Of a stretch of DNA of 63,020 nucleotides, positions 35,731-44,287 are shown piece by piece. The first letter of the stretch is position 1. Every line of letters begins with the position of its first letter. Source of the stretch: JBAZAX01 sp041671765 (GTDB taxonomy: Bacteria > Babelota > Babeliae > Babelales > RVW-14); NCBI GenBank assembly GCA_041671765.1, contig JBAZAX010000008.1, positions 1-63,020 on the forward strand. The letters run 5' to 3'. The translations under genes were made by a program, and so were the position numbers. The notes under the pieces were generated by a model that saw nothing but the letters and a program-made list of their open reading frames with translations, was not told the DNA's origin and searched no databases.

Positions 35731-36681
35731 TTAATGCCCAAGCGTTACGTTCAATGTCTCCAATCTTGTATTTATGGTTTGTAGCTTTGATTTTAATTGG
35801 ATTAAAGACTCTTTTAATTGATATAGCTTTTTTTCTAAAATTGTAGATTTACATGCGTAAATATAATTCGTGTCCCCCCGGACTCCATGTTTAAGAAATG
35901 ATAAATTTTGTTTATTTGACAAAATTTTGTCATTTCTGATTTGTGCTTTAAAACCTACTTTTTTTAAGGAATTTATGATAAACGTGTTGATTACATCTTC
36001 ATCTGTTAGTAGTTTGCCAGTGGCTTTGACGCAAAGCTCATTATCATATGCTCTTCGCGTAAGTTCGGGAGGTAAAAACGAGAAAGCATTTTTGAAGATA
36101 GCTTCTGTATAAAACTCCCCATTAAATTGAAGCGCATTAAATAGTTTTTCAATTATTTTACTAGGGCCATCCCAGTTTTCTGCATAATCTGCAGATTGAT
36201 GATCAAATGTAATTTCTTTAAATTTATTTGAAAAAATGTCTAAAAAATTTGCAAAACTTTGTCCATTGAAGTTTAATGGGATTAAAATGGGCTCGCCATT
36301 TTTTAGATATTGTTGTAATTCCAATAAGGTTTCATCGATTGTTTGTTTTTCTAGATTTTTACTTTTTGAGAAGATGTGGTTTCCAAATAGGCTAGATGGA
36401 TCTATTGTTTTAGCTAAACTATAATATCCTTCACAAACTACAAAATCATAGCCTTTGAGTCTTTCATAATCTTTATCTCCTAACCCATCACCAGCTCCCA
36501 GAACCATAGTTAAGTCTTTTTTATCTTTAAAATATTCAATTATGGCTTCCATATGTGTGCAAGTGCATATATCGGGTCCAATTTTGGATTTGTAATGAGG
36601 CCAGTTGTGGCTCATTGCATCTAATTTGACAAAAATTGATGCAGTGAAAACTACAAAAAATATTTTATGAGTAAAAGACAT
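35731..36681 (-). CDS. exported methyltransferase-like protein
   Basis: The 316-residue protein has a signal peptide (1-22, 'VFTASIFVKLDA'). The mature part reads like a class I SAM-dependent methyltransferase: 'TMVLGAGDGLG' (about 58) resembles motif I, 'YDFVVCEGYYS' follows as a strand-acid segment, 'ALQFNGEFYTEA' (about 190) resembles the strand before helix E, and 'LKKVGFKAQIRND' with 'NYIYACK' resembles the terminal beta hairpin. A C-terminal coiled coil spans about 285-312. Such an enzyme outside the cytoplasm would need host SAM, so an effector is possible; a degenerate fold is the alternative. It follows gmk after 17 bp. Confidence 0.6.
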   Translation of the reverse strand: MSFTHKIFFVVFTASIFVKLDAMSHNWPHYKSKIGPDICTCTHMEAIIEYFKDKKDLTMVLGAGDGLGDKDYERLKGYDFVVCEGYYSLAKTIDPSSLFGNHIFSKSKNLEKQTIDETLLELQQYLKNGEPILIPLNFNGQSFANFLDIFSNKFKEITFDHQSADYAENWDGPSKIIEKLFNALQFNGEFYTEAIFKNAFSFLPPELTRRAYDNELCVKATGKLLTDEDVINTFIINSLKKVGFKAQIRNDKILSNKQNLSFLKHGVRGDTNYIYACKSTILEKKLYQLKESLIQLKSKLQTINTRLETLNVTLGH

Positions 36682-36698
36682 TTTTCTTTCTCCGTTTT

Positions 36699-37289
36699 TT
36701 ATGCCTTAAGTTCAAGATTTTGCTTAATTATTTTGATTAAATCGGCAACAGCGTCTTCTATATTATTATTTTGTACATGATAATTAAAATTTTTTTCTTT
36801 TGTTTCACGTTCTATTTCATGACGTGCAATTTGTAGACGTTTTTCAACCACCTCGGGTGAGTCTGTGTGGCGTTTTTCAAGTCTTTTTCGTAATTCATGA
36901 ACATCAGGAACTGTGATCCATATTGTTATAGCGTCCTGTACTATGTTTTTTTTAAAATTGTTTGCGCCGGCTGTGTCGGTAATTAATATAAAAGATTTTC
37001 CATTTTTCATGTCTTGAATTATAGATTTGGGAGAGCCATAGTAATAACCATTATATTTTGTTGTTTCGATAAAATAATTTTCATTTTGTTTCTTTAAAAA
37101 TTCTTCTTCAGATAAAAAATAATAATCAATGCTGTTTACCTCGCCAGGTCGTTTTGGACGTGTCGTGAGAGTTATAACTCTTTCAATTGGTATAGTCTGT
37201 TTTAATTTTGAGATGACATTTGTTACTACAGACGTCTTTCCGGCTCCTGATGGTGCTGCAACAATAAATAATCGACCTTTATTCTTCAT
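36699..37289 (-). CDS. gmk: guanylate kinase
   Basis: Gmk converts GMP to GDP using ATP. The 196-residue protein has the P-loop 'APSGAGKTS' (12-20), the GMP-binding segment 'TLTTRPKRPGEVNSIDYYFL' (about 41), 'NYFIETTKYNGYYYGSP' (about 71) and 'RLEKRHTDSPEVVEKRL' (about 135). Length is normal. AAGGA precedes the ATG. It leads a two-gene unit with the exported methyltransferase-like gene; the pairing has no evident metabolic logic. Confidence 0.97.
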   Translation of the reverse strand: MKNKGRLFIVAAPSGAGKTSVVTNVISKLKQTIPIERVITLTTRPKRPGEVNSIDYYFLSEEEFLKKQNENYFIETTKYNGYYYGSPKSIIQDMKNGKSFILITDTAGANNFKKNIVQDAITIWITVPDVHELRKRLEKRHTDSPEVVEKRLQIARHEIERETKEKNFNYHVQNNNIEDAVADLIKIIKQNLELKA

Positions 37290-37467
37290 AAAATCCTTTG
37301 TGCCATTCTGTCTCGTTTACTTAATTTTAAAATCTAAGTTTAACCGTGATTGGGTTATAAAATGAATAATTATTGAATAAACTTGATATTTTAACGCTAG
37401 AAACTATAATTTCCTAACAAAGTTTTGAATTTTTTGTCATGGAAATACACTTATTTTAAGGAATGAA

Positions 37468-38889
37468 GTGTTTAAATATATTTTAAAAATAGCATTATAT
37501 ATTTTTATTTTTAATTCTAATTTTTTGTTCGCATTTAATAGAGAGATATGCGCTGAAGATTTACATATTTTTAATATTCTTAATAATGCAAAAATTGTTT
37601 TAATGGAGGATATAGCATTTGCCGATAGTTTGAACAAAAATTCTACACAAGATCAAAACCAAAAAAATGATACTTTGGATATATCTGCTCAAATCTCTGT
37701 CGAGAAAAAATCTTTGGATTTGGTAAAAATGGAAATTGAGTTATTAAGAGAGATAGTGCAAGGTTTTAATCGCGGACTCTTATTTTTTGTTGAGTATCGA
37801 TTTATAAGTGTATGTAATTTTTTCAGTAATATGGATTCAATTGAACCTAGAAATATCAGGGCATTTAAACGTAAATTAACTAAATTTGATAATTTTATTC
37901 AGAATTATCGTTTGAAGAAAAAGGGTATCTTAGATAAGAGTGAAGTTGAGTTATACGAAAAAATTATAATTTTTGACCAAATTTTGTTGGCATGTTGTTT
38001 GAGACATGATTTTTATAACGTTGATATAACCGATGAAATTGTTGATGCTTGTTTCTTCAGGCCCGTTGAATGGATGGGGGATCACCCAATAATCACAACG
38101 GCTGTTATTTTGATTATTACGAGTTGTTTATTCCACCATTACGTTTGGCCACATATTGGCAATTATTATTATGAGACAGTTGGGCCAGATGGGAACAAGG
38201 TTTTAGATAGTGAAAGTTCAGATGTTACGCAAATAAGGACATTTTTCCAGAGCGGATCAACCTGTGGGGCACATGCCGCATTTAAAATTATTGCATTTCA
38301 TGAAAGTGGAGGAAATATTGAAAGGGCTCATGAGCTTGCCAACGATAAGGACAGATTTGCAAAATTGGCAAAAGAATGGAGTGAGATTCCCGCTATAAAA
38401 AAAGATAATGTTCAAAGCCTCAATAATTTAGAAGATATTCATATTCAAGCAATTTTGAATGACTATAATTTGAAACACCCTCAAGCTCAAATTTTGCCAG
38501 AAAGTTATTCCGTTATTCCTGACATTACTCATCTGGATATGTATGGAGATTTTCATGGAGCGGGAGACAGAGACTTAGTTCAACAGTGGAGGGGATTACT
38601 TCAAGCAAATATGCCTATTTATTTTGTTGTTAATACAAGGAAGTGTGGTGTATTTAAGGAGCCAACGAGAAAAGATGGAACTGCCTGTTCTGCCGAAGAA
38701 ATCGAAAAAGCTCGAGCGGCATGGATGAAACAAAATCAAAGGGCAGTTGGGCACTGGTTACCCTTTATGGTTATACCTCCCAAATCGGATGGCGATCAGG
38801 TAAGATTTTTAACTGCTGATTCCATTTTCAATACAAATCGAACAAACTGTGAATGGGTAAGACGATTGCGTAAGATGTTAGTAGAATAA
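37468..38889 (+). CDS. exported cysteine-peptidase-like protein
   Basis: The 473-residue product starts at GTG after AAGGA and has a signal peptide (1-22). A membrane helix follows at about 205-222 ('IITTAVILIITSCLFHHYVW'). The C-terminal 215 residues carry a likely catalytic set in papain-type (clan CA) order: Cys266 in 'QSGSTCGAHAAF', His429 in 'AVGHWLPFMV' and Asp451 in 'TADSIFN', with Gln five residues before Cys as a possible oxyanion residue. This pattern is shared by papain-like peptidases and several deubiquitinases. The family is not recognised; peptidase or deubiquitinase activity is inference from spacing and order. Confidence 0.6.
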   Translation: MFKYILKIALYIFIFNSNFLFAFNREICAEDLHIFNILNNAKIVLMEDIAFADSLNKNSTQDQNQKNDTLDISAQISVEKKSLDLVKMEIELLREIVQGFNRGLLFFVEYRFISVCNFFSNMDSIEPRNIRAFKRKLTKFDNFIQNYRLKKKGILDKSEVELYEKIIIFDQILLACCLRHDFYNVDITDEIVDACFFRPVEWMGDHPIITTAVILIITSCLFHHYVWPHIGNYYYETVGPDGNKVLDSESSDVTQIRTFFQSGSTCGAHAAFKIIAFHESGGNIERAHELANDKDRFAKLAKEWSEIPAIKKDNVQSLNNLEDIHIQAILNDYNLKHPQAQILPESYSVIPDITHLDMYGDFHGAGDRDLVQQWRGLLQANMPIYFVVNTRKCGVFKEPTRKDGTACSAEEIEKARAAWMKQNQRAVGHWLPFMVIPPKSDGDQVRFLTADSIFNTNRTNCEWVRRLRKMLVE

Positions 38890-39002
38890 CTTGTCGTAAA
38901 ATTTCAGAAAAAAGGCTTTATCTGGAAAGATTTTGTTTTAAAAACTTGTTATACTTTGAACAAGAAAAATTTAAGTTGGTTTGAAAAGAAATGGGTTGAA
39001 AA

Positions 39003-40451
39003 ATGAATAAATTACCGGATATTAATAAAGACTTTACTCAGTGGTACCAGGAAATTATTTATCAAGCTGAGTTAGTTGATCAGAGCGAGGTAAAAGGGTG
39101 CTTTGTTTTCCGTCCATACAGTTTTGCAATTTGGGAAAAAATTCAATCTGAACTCGATAAAAAAATAAAGGCAACTGGCACGCAGAATGCGTATTTCCCG
39201 CTTTTGATTCCAGAGTCGTTTTTAAAACGCGAAGCAAAGCATGTTGAGGGTTTTTCGCCCGAATTAGCTGTTGTTACACATGCCGGTGGAGGAAAATTGG
39301 AAGAGCCATTAGTAGTGCGTCCAACATCTGAAACAATTATTTATTCAATGTTCGCACGTTGGATAAAGTCGTGGCGAGATCTGCCTTTGAAGATAAACCA
39401 GTGGGCTAACGTAGTTCGTTGGGAAATGCGTACGAGACCATTTATTCGTAGTACAGAATTTTTGTGGCAAGAGGGACATACCGCACATTATTCACACGAA
39501 GAAGCCGAACAGATGGCTGCGCAAGCTTTGGATGCGTATCAGGATATTTATGAAAATTATTTGGCCATTCCAGTCGTGCGTGGACAAAAATCCGAATCTG
39601 AAAAATTTGCTGGTGCTGAAAAGACATATACTCTCGAAGGCATGATGCAAGACGGAAAAGCCTTGCAGTTATGTACATCACATATATTAGACCAATCATT
39701 TCCAGCTGCATTTGATGTTAAATTTCAAGATAAAGATGGCAATATTAAAACTCCATACTGTACAAGTTGGGGTTTTACCACAAGATCAATTGGTGCAATG
39801 ATTATGGTTCATGGTGATCAAAATGGACTAATTATTCCTCCAAGAATTGCGCCTGTTCAGTGTGTTATTATTCCAATCTATAAATCTGATGCAGAGAAAG
39901 ACGCAATTTTGCAAAAAGCAGAGCAGATTAAGTCTAGACTTGAAAAGTCTGAGCTTGTAATAAATGGCTTTAGGGTTGTGCTTGATAAAGATGAACATAA
40001 AACTCCGGGTTCAAAATTTTACGAATGGGAACTCAAGGGTGTTCCGGTTCGAATTGAAATTGGACCAAAAGATTTAGAAAAAAATCAGGCCGTATTTGTT
40101 AATCGTGTTGAACAGGATAAAACAAAGAAAAAAGAGTTTGTGCCACTTGATTCAGTAGAAGTTGCTTTAAAGCGAACACTTGATTCTGTGCATGAGCAAA
40201 TGTTTGATAGAGCGAAGAAATTCAGAACTGAACGTTTTTACGAAGCTGAAAAGTTAAAGGATTTTGGCGCTGAGCTTGATGCAAAAAATGGATTTTATAA
40301 AGTGGGGTGGTGTGGTGTTGCTGAGTGTGAAGGTGAATTAAAACAGTTTAAAGCGACCATACGTTGTCTTTTGGATAAAAAAGAACATGATACTTGCTTT
40401 CATTGTCAGAAATCTAGTAATTTCGAAGTCGTAGTTGCAAAAGCTTACTAA
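39003..40451 (+). CDS. proS: prolyl-tRNA synthetase, archaeal/eukaryotic type
   Basis: ProRS charges tRNA-Pro. At 482 residues it is the short form without the bacterial editing insertion. Class II motifs are clear ('PLLIPESFLKREAKHVEGFS', 'RPTSETIIYSMFARWIKSWR', 'RTRPFIRSTEFLWQEGHTAH', 'TTRSIGAMIMVHGD'). It ends in a zinc-ribbon-like C-terminal domain ('GVAECEGELKQF', 'CFHCQK') with a terminal Tyr, as in archaeal and eukaryotic enzymes. This type also occurs in scattered bacteria. The ribosome site is weak. A strong terminator follows 6 bp after the stop. Confidence 0.96.
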   Translation: MNKLPDINKDFTQWYQEIIYQAELVDQSEVKGCFVFRPYSFAIWEKIQSELDKKIKATGTQNAYFPLLIPESFLKREAKHVEGFSPELAVVTHAGGGKLEEPLVVRPTSETIIYSMFARWIKSWRDLPLKINQWANVVRWEMRTRPFIRSTEFLWQEGHTAHYSHEEAEQMAAQALDAYQDIYENYLAIPVVRGQKSESEKFAGAEKTYTLEGMMQDGKALQLCTSHILDQSFPAAFDVKFQDKDGNIKTPYCTSWGFTTRSIGAMIMVHGDQNGLIIPPRIAPVQCVIIPIYKSDAEKDAILQKAEQIKSRLEKSELVINGFRVVLDKDEHKTPGSKFYEWELKGVPVRIEIGPKDLEKNQAVFVNRVEQDKTKKKEFVPLDSVEVALKRTLDSVHEQMFDRAKKFRTERFYEAEKLKDFGAELDAKNGFYKVGWCGVAECEGELKQFKATIRCLLDKKEHDTCFHCQKSSNFEVVVAKAY

Positions 40452-40456
40452 ATTTT

Positions 40457-40492
40457 TAGTACAGGTGGTTTTTAGTAAAGTCGCCTGTACTA
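40457..40492 (+). terminator. terminator of proS
   Basis: An 11-bp stem (40457-40467 with 40482-40492, one G-U pair) is followed by GTTTTTTT. Confidence 0.85.
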
Positions 40493-40529
40493 GTTTTTTT
40501 GACATGAAACTTAGAGGGGTGTTTTTACC

Positions 40530-41459
40530 ATGCAAGATCAAAGTGGTGTGATAGATTATTATGCCAATTTTCAGGCTTATCTTTTAACTGAAAAACGGGT
40601 GTCACAAAATACATTCCTGGCGTATAAACGTGATGTTGATCAATTTGGATTATTCTTGAAGCAGAGGAGGGTAGAGATAGGTAGATGTAAAAAAGATCAT
40701 CTGAAGGCTTTCCTTAAAAATTTGAAAGACCAAGGTCTTTCTGCTAAAAGTTTATCGCGCAAAATATCGTCGATAAAGCGTTTTTTTGATTTTCTAAATA
40801 CTAAATATGAAGTACCTAATATCTCTTCTACCCTAACCTTCCCAAAAATTGAAAAAACTTTACCCAACTATCTTTCTGAATCTGAGCTAAAAAAATTACT
40901 GAATGCAGCTAATCTTGATCACTCAATTAAGGGCCAAAGAAATAAAGTTATGTTGTATCTACTCTACGCTACCGGAGTAAGAGTTTCTGAACTTGTTAAT
41001 TTAACATTCGATCAAATTCATTTTGATACCGGATTTATCCAACTTGTGGGAAAAGGTAATAAAGAACGCTCTATCCCCCTTCCAAAAAATATTTTGGAAT
41101 TATTAATATATTATAGAGATCAAATTTATCCGAAATTAATTCCATCAAATGTTTTTGCCGACAATAAACAACCAAATTTTGTCTTTATTACTTTGCATAA
41201 AAATCAGTTAAAGCATATGTCCAGACAACTCTTTTGGTTGGCATTAAAGAAAATTTTAGTGAAATCTAATATTTTAAAAAATATATCGCCTCATAGCTTG
41301 CGTCACTCGTTGGCAACTCATCTTTTTGAAAAAGGAGCGGATATAAGGTCCTTACAGTTAATTTTAGGGCACGAAAATCTTTCTACTGTTCAAATTTACA
41401 CGCATCTTGAAAATAAACAGGTAAGAAAAGTGTATGATGAGAAGCATCCTAGGGCTTAA
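40530..41459 (+). CDS. xerD: XerC/XerD-family tyrosine recombinase
   Basis: Xer recombinases resolve chromosome dimers at dif. The 309-residue protein has the SAM-like N domain ('FQAYLLTEKRVSQNTFLAYK') and the catalytic domain with Arg in 'ATGVRVSEL' (about 151), Lys in 'GKGNKERSIPLP' (about 175), HxxR in 'HSLRHSLATHLF' (about 255), His in 'LGHENLSTVQ' (about 280) and the nucleophile Tyr in 'IYTH' (about 290). It could be XerC or XerD; the symbol is tentative. GAGGGG precedes the start. A dif-like site lies 13 kb downstream. Confidence 0.9.
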   Translation: MQDQSGVIDYYANFQAYLLTEKRVSQNTFLAYKRDVDQFGLFLKQRRVEIGRCKKDHLKAFLKNLKDQGLSAKSLSRKISSIKRFFDFLNTKYEVPNISSTLTFPKIEKTLPNYLSESELKKLLNAANLDHSIKGQRNKVMLYLLYATGVRVSELVNLTFDQIHFDTGFIQLVGKGNKERSIPLPKNILELLIYYRDQIYPKLIPSNVFADNKQPNFVFITLHKNQLKHMSRQLFWLALKKILVKSNILKNISPHSLRHSLATHLFEKGADIRSLQLILGHENLSTVQIYTHLENKQVRKVYDEKHPRA

Positions 41460-41471
41460 TATTAGTTAAAA

Positions 41472-41510
41472 AACAAGAAGGCCTAGCATTCAATACTAGG
41501 CCTTCTTGTT
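41472..41510. terminator. bidirectional terminator
   Basis: A perfect 15-bp stem (41472-41486 with 41496-41510) has T-rich flanks on both strands. It separates the convergent xer gene and the small exported gene. Confidence 0.9.
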
Positions 41511-41526
41511 TTACTAGTCGTCTAAA

Positions 41527-41910
41527 TTAATAGAGGCTAATATTGAAAACTTTAGTGGCAAGTTTTTCATCAAGGCTGTAAACTGCTACCGTTAAAGAAG
41601 TTCCGCTTAATGTTGTTCTTATTTCTAGATCATATTTCCCATCAGGGGCAATGTTTAAAGCACTTTTTTGAATAATAATTGGAGTAGCAATAACATTAGT
41701 TGGTTTTACCTTAACTTCTGTTACTGAAGTCGCTATGCTTATGTTTGAAACCGAGGTTGCTTTGTTTATGTATTTAACGCCACCTGTTGTTAAGGTCATC
41801 TTTGCGTGAGTAGACGCGTTAAAACAGTCCAGTAGCGTTGGGGCTGCATGAAGTTTTGCAAATGAAAAACCCACAGATAAAATAACCAGAGCCCTAAAAA
41901 TATTTTTCAT
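41527..41910 (-). CDS. small exported protein, paralogue A
   Basis: The 127-residue protein has a signal peptide ('MKNIFRALVILSVGFSFAKL', cleavage after 'HAA') and a beta-rich mature part with the block 'IIIQKSALNIAPDGKYDLEI' near residue 78. It is homologous to the product of 42193-42630. An Ig-like or beta-sandwich fold is a guess. A single Cys (in 'LLDCFNAS') is shared in position with the paralogue ('KMDCKNSS'). AAGGGAAG precedes the ATG. Confidence 0.75.
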   Translation of the reverse strand: MKNIFRALVILSVGFSFAKLHAAPTLLDCFNASTHAKMTLTTGGVKYINKATSVSNISIATSVTEVKVKPTNVIATPIIIQKSALNIAPDGKYDLEIRTTLSGTSLTVAVYSLDEKLATKVFNISLY

Positions 41911-42062
41911 AACATTCTTCCCTTCTCTAAAAGATTAATAAAATACTACTCTACCAAATTTAAGTTGGGTCTAGATTTATGATAATGTATTTATTTGCAA
42001 ATAGTCAATATAATTGAAATATAAATTAGCCATAACCTCTTAGTCTGCCGTTAATCCATGGA

Positions 42063-42101
42063 TTTCAGGTTTCGCTTAGGCTACGCCGGGTAGACCTGAA
42101 A
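42063..42101. repeat. hairpin with CTACG-rich loop
   Basis: An 8-bp stem (TTTCAGGT with ACCTGAAA) encloses a GC-rich loop containing GGCTACGCCGGGTAG. It lies between the two small exported paralogues and is too GC-rich for its setting. It shares short words with the element at 8876-8905. Confidence 0.4.
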
Positions 42102-42133
42102 CGTTTTAAGATAATTAACTGTGTTTTAAAAGC

Positions 42134-42162
42134 AAAGAGCCTCGCTACAAACGAGGCTCTTT
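42134..42162 (-). terminator. terminator of paralogue B
   Basis: A perfect 11-bp stem (42134-42144 with 42152-42162) ends on the minus strand in TTTGCTTTT. Confidence 0.85.
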
Positions 42163-42192
42163 GGATACTTAGATATGTTTATACAATAAGTT

Positions 42193-42630
42193 TTATACAC
42201 CAACGGTAAATTTACCTTGGCCAATTTTTTCGCCAAGGCTATAAACTGTAACAGTAAGATAAATTCCATTTAAAGATGTTCTGATTTCGAGATCGTATTT
42301 ATCGTCACTTGCAACATTTAATGCACTTTTTTGAATAGTTATAGGAATTCCAATTAAGCTTGAAAGTGATGGTCTTATTTTAAAAGATGCTACTGATGAT
42401 GGAATGTTGATATTTGTATATATAGTTCCATGTTCTATTGTGGTTATCACTCCTGCAATTGTTAATCTCATGTCCGCGTTACTGGATGAATTTTTGCAGT
42501 CCATTTTTGTTGTTGCCGTTCTAATTTGGGTCTTTTTCTTGATTTGGTTCTTTTCCATTGGTGCCGATTGAAGTTTTGCAGATGCAAAACACATGGCCAA
42601 AATTACCAATCCTCTGAAAATATTCTTCAT
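42193..42630 (-). CDS. small exported protein, paralogue B
   Basis: The product has 145 residues from the ATG at 42630, chosen because GAGGGAGA lies just upstream and the signal peptide ('MKNIFRGLVILAMCFASAKL') aligns with paralogue A; an in-frame ATG at 42693 would add 21 residues. The mature part has an extra Lys-rich stretch after the signal peptide, then the same beta-rich domain ('TIQKSALNVASDDKYDLEIR', 'LTVTVYSLGEKI'). Function is unknown. It has its own terminator. Confidence 0.75.
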   Translation of the reverse strand: MKNIFRGLVILAMCFASAKLQSAPMEKNQIKKKTQIRTATTKMDCKNSSSNADMRLTIAGVITTIEHGTIYTNINIPSSVASFKIRPSLSSLIGIPITIQKSALNVASDDKYDLEIRTSLNGIYLTVTVYSLGEKIGQGKFTVGV

Positions 42631-42756
42631 ATTCTCCCTCTTTCCACAAAAGATTAATAAGTTACTACTATTCCATAAAATACTACCGCACATAATTATT
42701 GCAAGACGTTTTAAGTATAAAACCTCTAATTTGTTATTTTAACTTGTATTTTATAA

Positions 42757-43410
42757 TTATTTTATAATATGTCTTGTTTGGAATGGGAGTATTACTAACT
42801 GTCCACCATGACCTAAAAGTATTCTTACACAGTCTTCATGTTTATTTAATTGGGCGAAATACAATGCTGTTCGTCCGAACTCATTTAAAGCATTTAGATT
42901 TATGCATGGCATACGTAAAAGAGCTCTTAAGCAATTAGCATTTCCATGTTCTGCTGCCAAATGTAAAGCTGTAAAGGTAAACATATCAACGGCATTTATA
43001 TTTATTCCAGGCATAGTTAAAAGAATCTGCAAACAATCAACATGACCCTTTTCTGCTGCAATGTGTAGAGGCGTTTGTTTAAATCGGTTAACGGCATTTA
43101 CGTTTACATCTATTCTGTTGTATAAAATATTTTGCAGAAACTCGACATCATTTCGAAGTACTGCGTTGTGTAAAGCCGTATTTCCAAAATGATCGATACT
43201 GTTTATGTCGCTTATTTCAGTCCCTGCAGGTTCAGCTGCAGCGGCATCAATATCCAATTTTGGTTTTTTAATAGCAGGTGGATGCATGCCAACACCCGAT
43301 CTGGTTGGTGAATTTTGTTCTATATTTTCAGGATATTGCATAGCAATTCCAGATGTTACTGTGATGCCAGTTAGTATTGCTGTTAAAATTAATTTATTAA
43401 AATTTTCCAT
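42757..43410 (-). CDS. exported ankyrin-repeat protein
   Basis: The product has 217 residues from the ATG at 43410, where GAGGA is well placed; the frame is open further to 43473. A signal peptide ('MENFNKLILTAILTGITVTS') is followed by a linker with a basic 'IKKPKLD' motif that resembles a monopartite nuclear localisation signal, then four ankyrin repeats ('GNTALHNAVLRNDVEFLQ', 'QTPLHIAAEKGHVDCLQI', 'FTALHLAAEHGNANCLRA', 'GRTALYFAQLNKHEDCVRI'). It is likely exported and binds a host or cell-surface protein; the target is unknown. Confidence 0.88.
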   Translation of the reverse strand: MENFNKLILTAILTGITVTSGIAMQYPENIEQNSPTRSGVGMHPPAIKKPKLDIDAAAAEPAGTEISDINSIDHFGNTALHNAVLRNDVEFLQNILYNRIDVNVNAVNRFKQTPLHIAAEKGHVDCLQILLTMPGININAVDMFTFTALHLAAEHGNANCLRALLRMPCINLNALNEFGRTALYFAQLNKHEDCVRILLGHGGQLVILPFQTRHIIK

Positions 43411-43515
43411 AATTTTTTCCTCATGTTTTAATTTTGGGGCTGTTATTATAAGACAGTATGTGATTTTTTTCAAGCCTGTGTTAGGACACTTGTTTTATAT
43501 TGTAGTTGCGAAAAT

Positions 43516-44154
43516 TTATTGTAAAAAAATGGTATCAGTTTCTGTAACTGTTGCTATTGATTTTGTAAAATGAGAAACGAGAGTTGCGATTTTAGTGTTA
43601 CCATTATGCATAGCAACACCTAATGGGGTTTCGTTATTTTGATTGACTATTGAAGTGTTAGCTCCATGACGAAGAAGTATCTTCGCAATTTCCATATAAT
43701 CAAACATGCATGCACTATGTAAAGCTGTGTTGCCATGAGTATTTTTAGCATTTATATCAGCGTCTGCATTTAGAAGAATTAGCACAATTTTTTGATGGTT
43801 GTTTATGGCCGCATTATGTAAGGCTGTAGTTCCATGAATATTTTTAGCATTTACATTAGCTCCGGCATTCAAAAGCATTTGTACAATATTAAGGTAATTT
43901 TCTGCCGCAGCCCAATGCAATGGCGTGTCGCCATACACGTTGCAAGCATTTACATCCGCGCCGTTACACAAGAGCCTCATTACGTGCTCTTCATTATTCT
44001 CAAAGCTCAAAATTGCAGTTTGTAGATCGGTGACAATAGATTCAGTTTTTTGTTTTTTTGTTGCAGGTTCATTTGACTTTTGCATATTGTAACTCGGAGT
44101 TACGGTAATACCTATAAGTATTGAAAACACCATTAAAACTTTTGAAGATTTCAT
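43516..44154 (-). CDS. exported ankyrin-repeat protein
   Basis: The 212-residue product starts after an excellent AGGAGG. It has a signal peptide ('SKVLMVFSILIGITVTPSYN'), a basic 'ATKKQKTE' motif, then five ankyrin repeats (for example 'GDTPLHWAAAENYLNIVQML', 'GTTALHNAAINNHQKIVLIL', 'GNTALHSACMFDYMEIAKIL', 'NETPLGVAMHNGNTKIATL'). The signal peptide resembles that of the ankyrin gene just downstream ('GITVT'), so the two are paralogues. Both have a Lys-Lys-x-Lys motif right after the signal peptide. Confidence 0.9.
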   Translation of the reverse strand: MKSSKVLMVFSILIGITVTPSYNMQKSNEPATKKQKTESIVTDLQTAILSFENNEEHVMRLLCNGADVNACNVYGDTPLHWAAAENYLNIVQMLLNAGANVNAKNIHGTTALHNAAINNHQKIVLILLNADADINAKNTHGNTALHSACMFDYMEIAKILLRHGANTSIVNQNNETPLGVAMHNGNTKIATLVSHFTKSIATVTETDTIFLQ

Positions 44155-44287
44155 TATATAACCTCCTGAAAAAAATTAAGTTTAATTATTGCAATATTAC
44201 GAATAATTATATCACATATAATATTAAATTCAAATGGGCAATAATTTAACTTTTGGCGAGATAGTGCAATAAAACATGTTTTTTACA

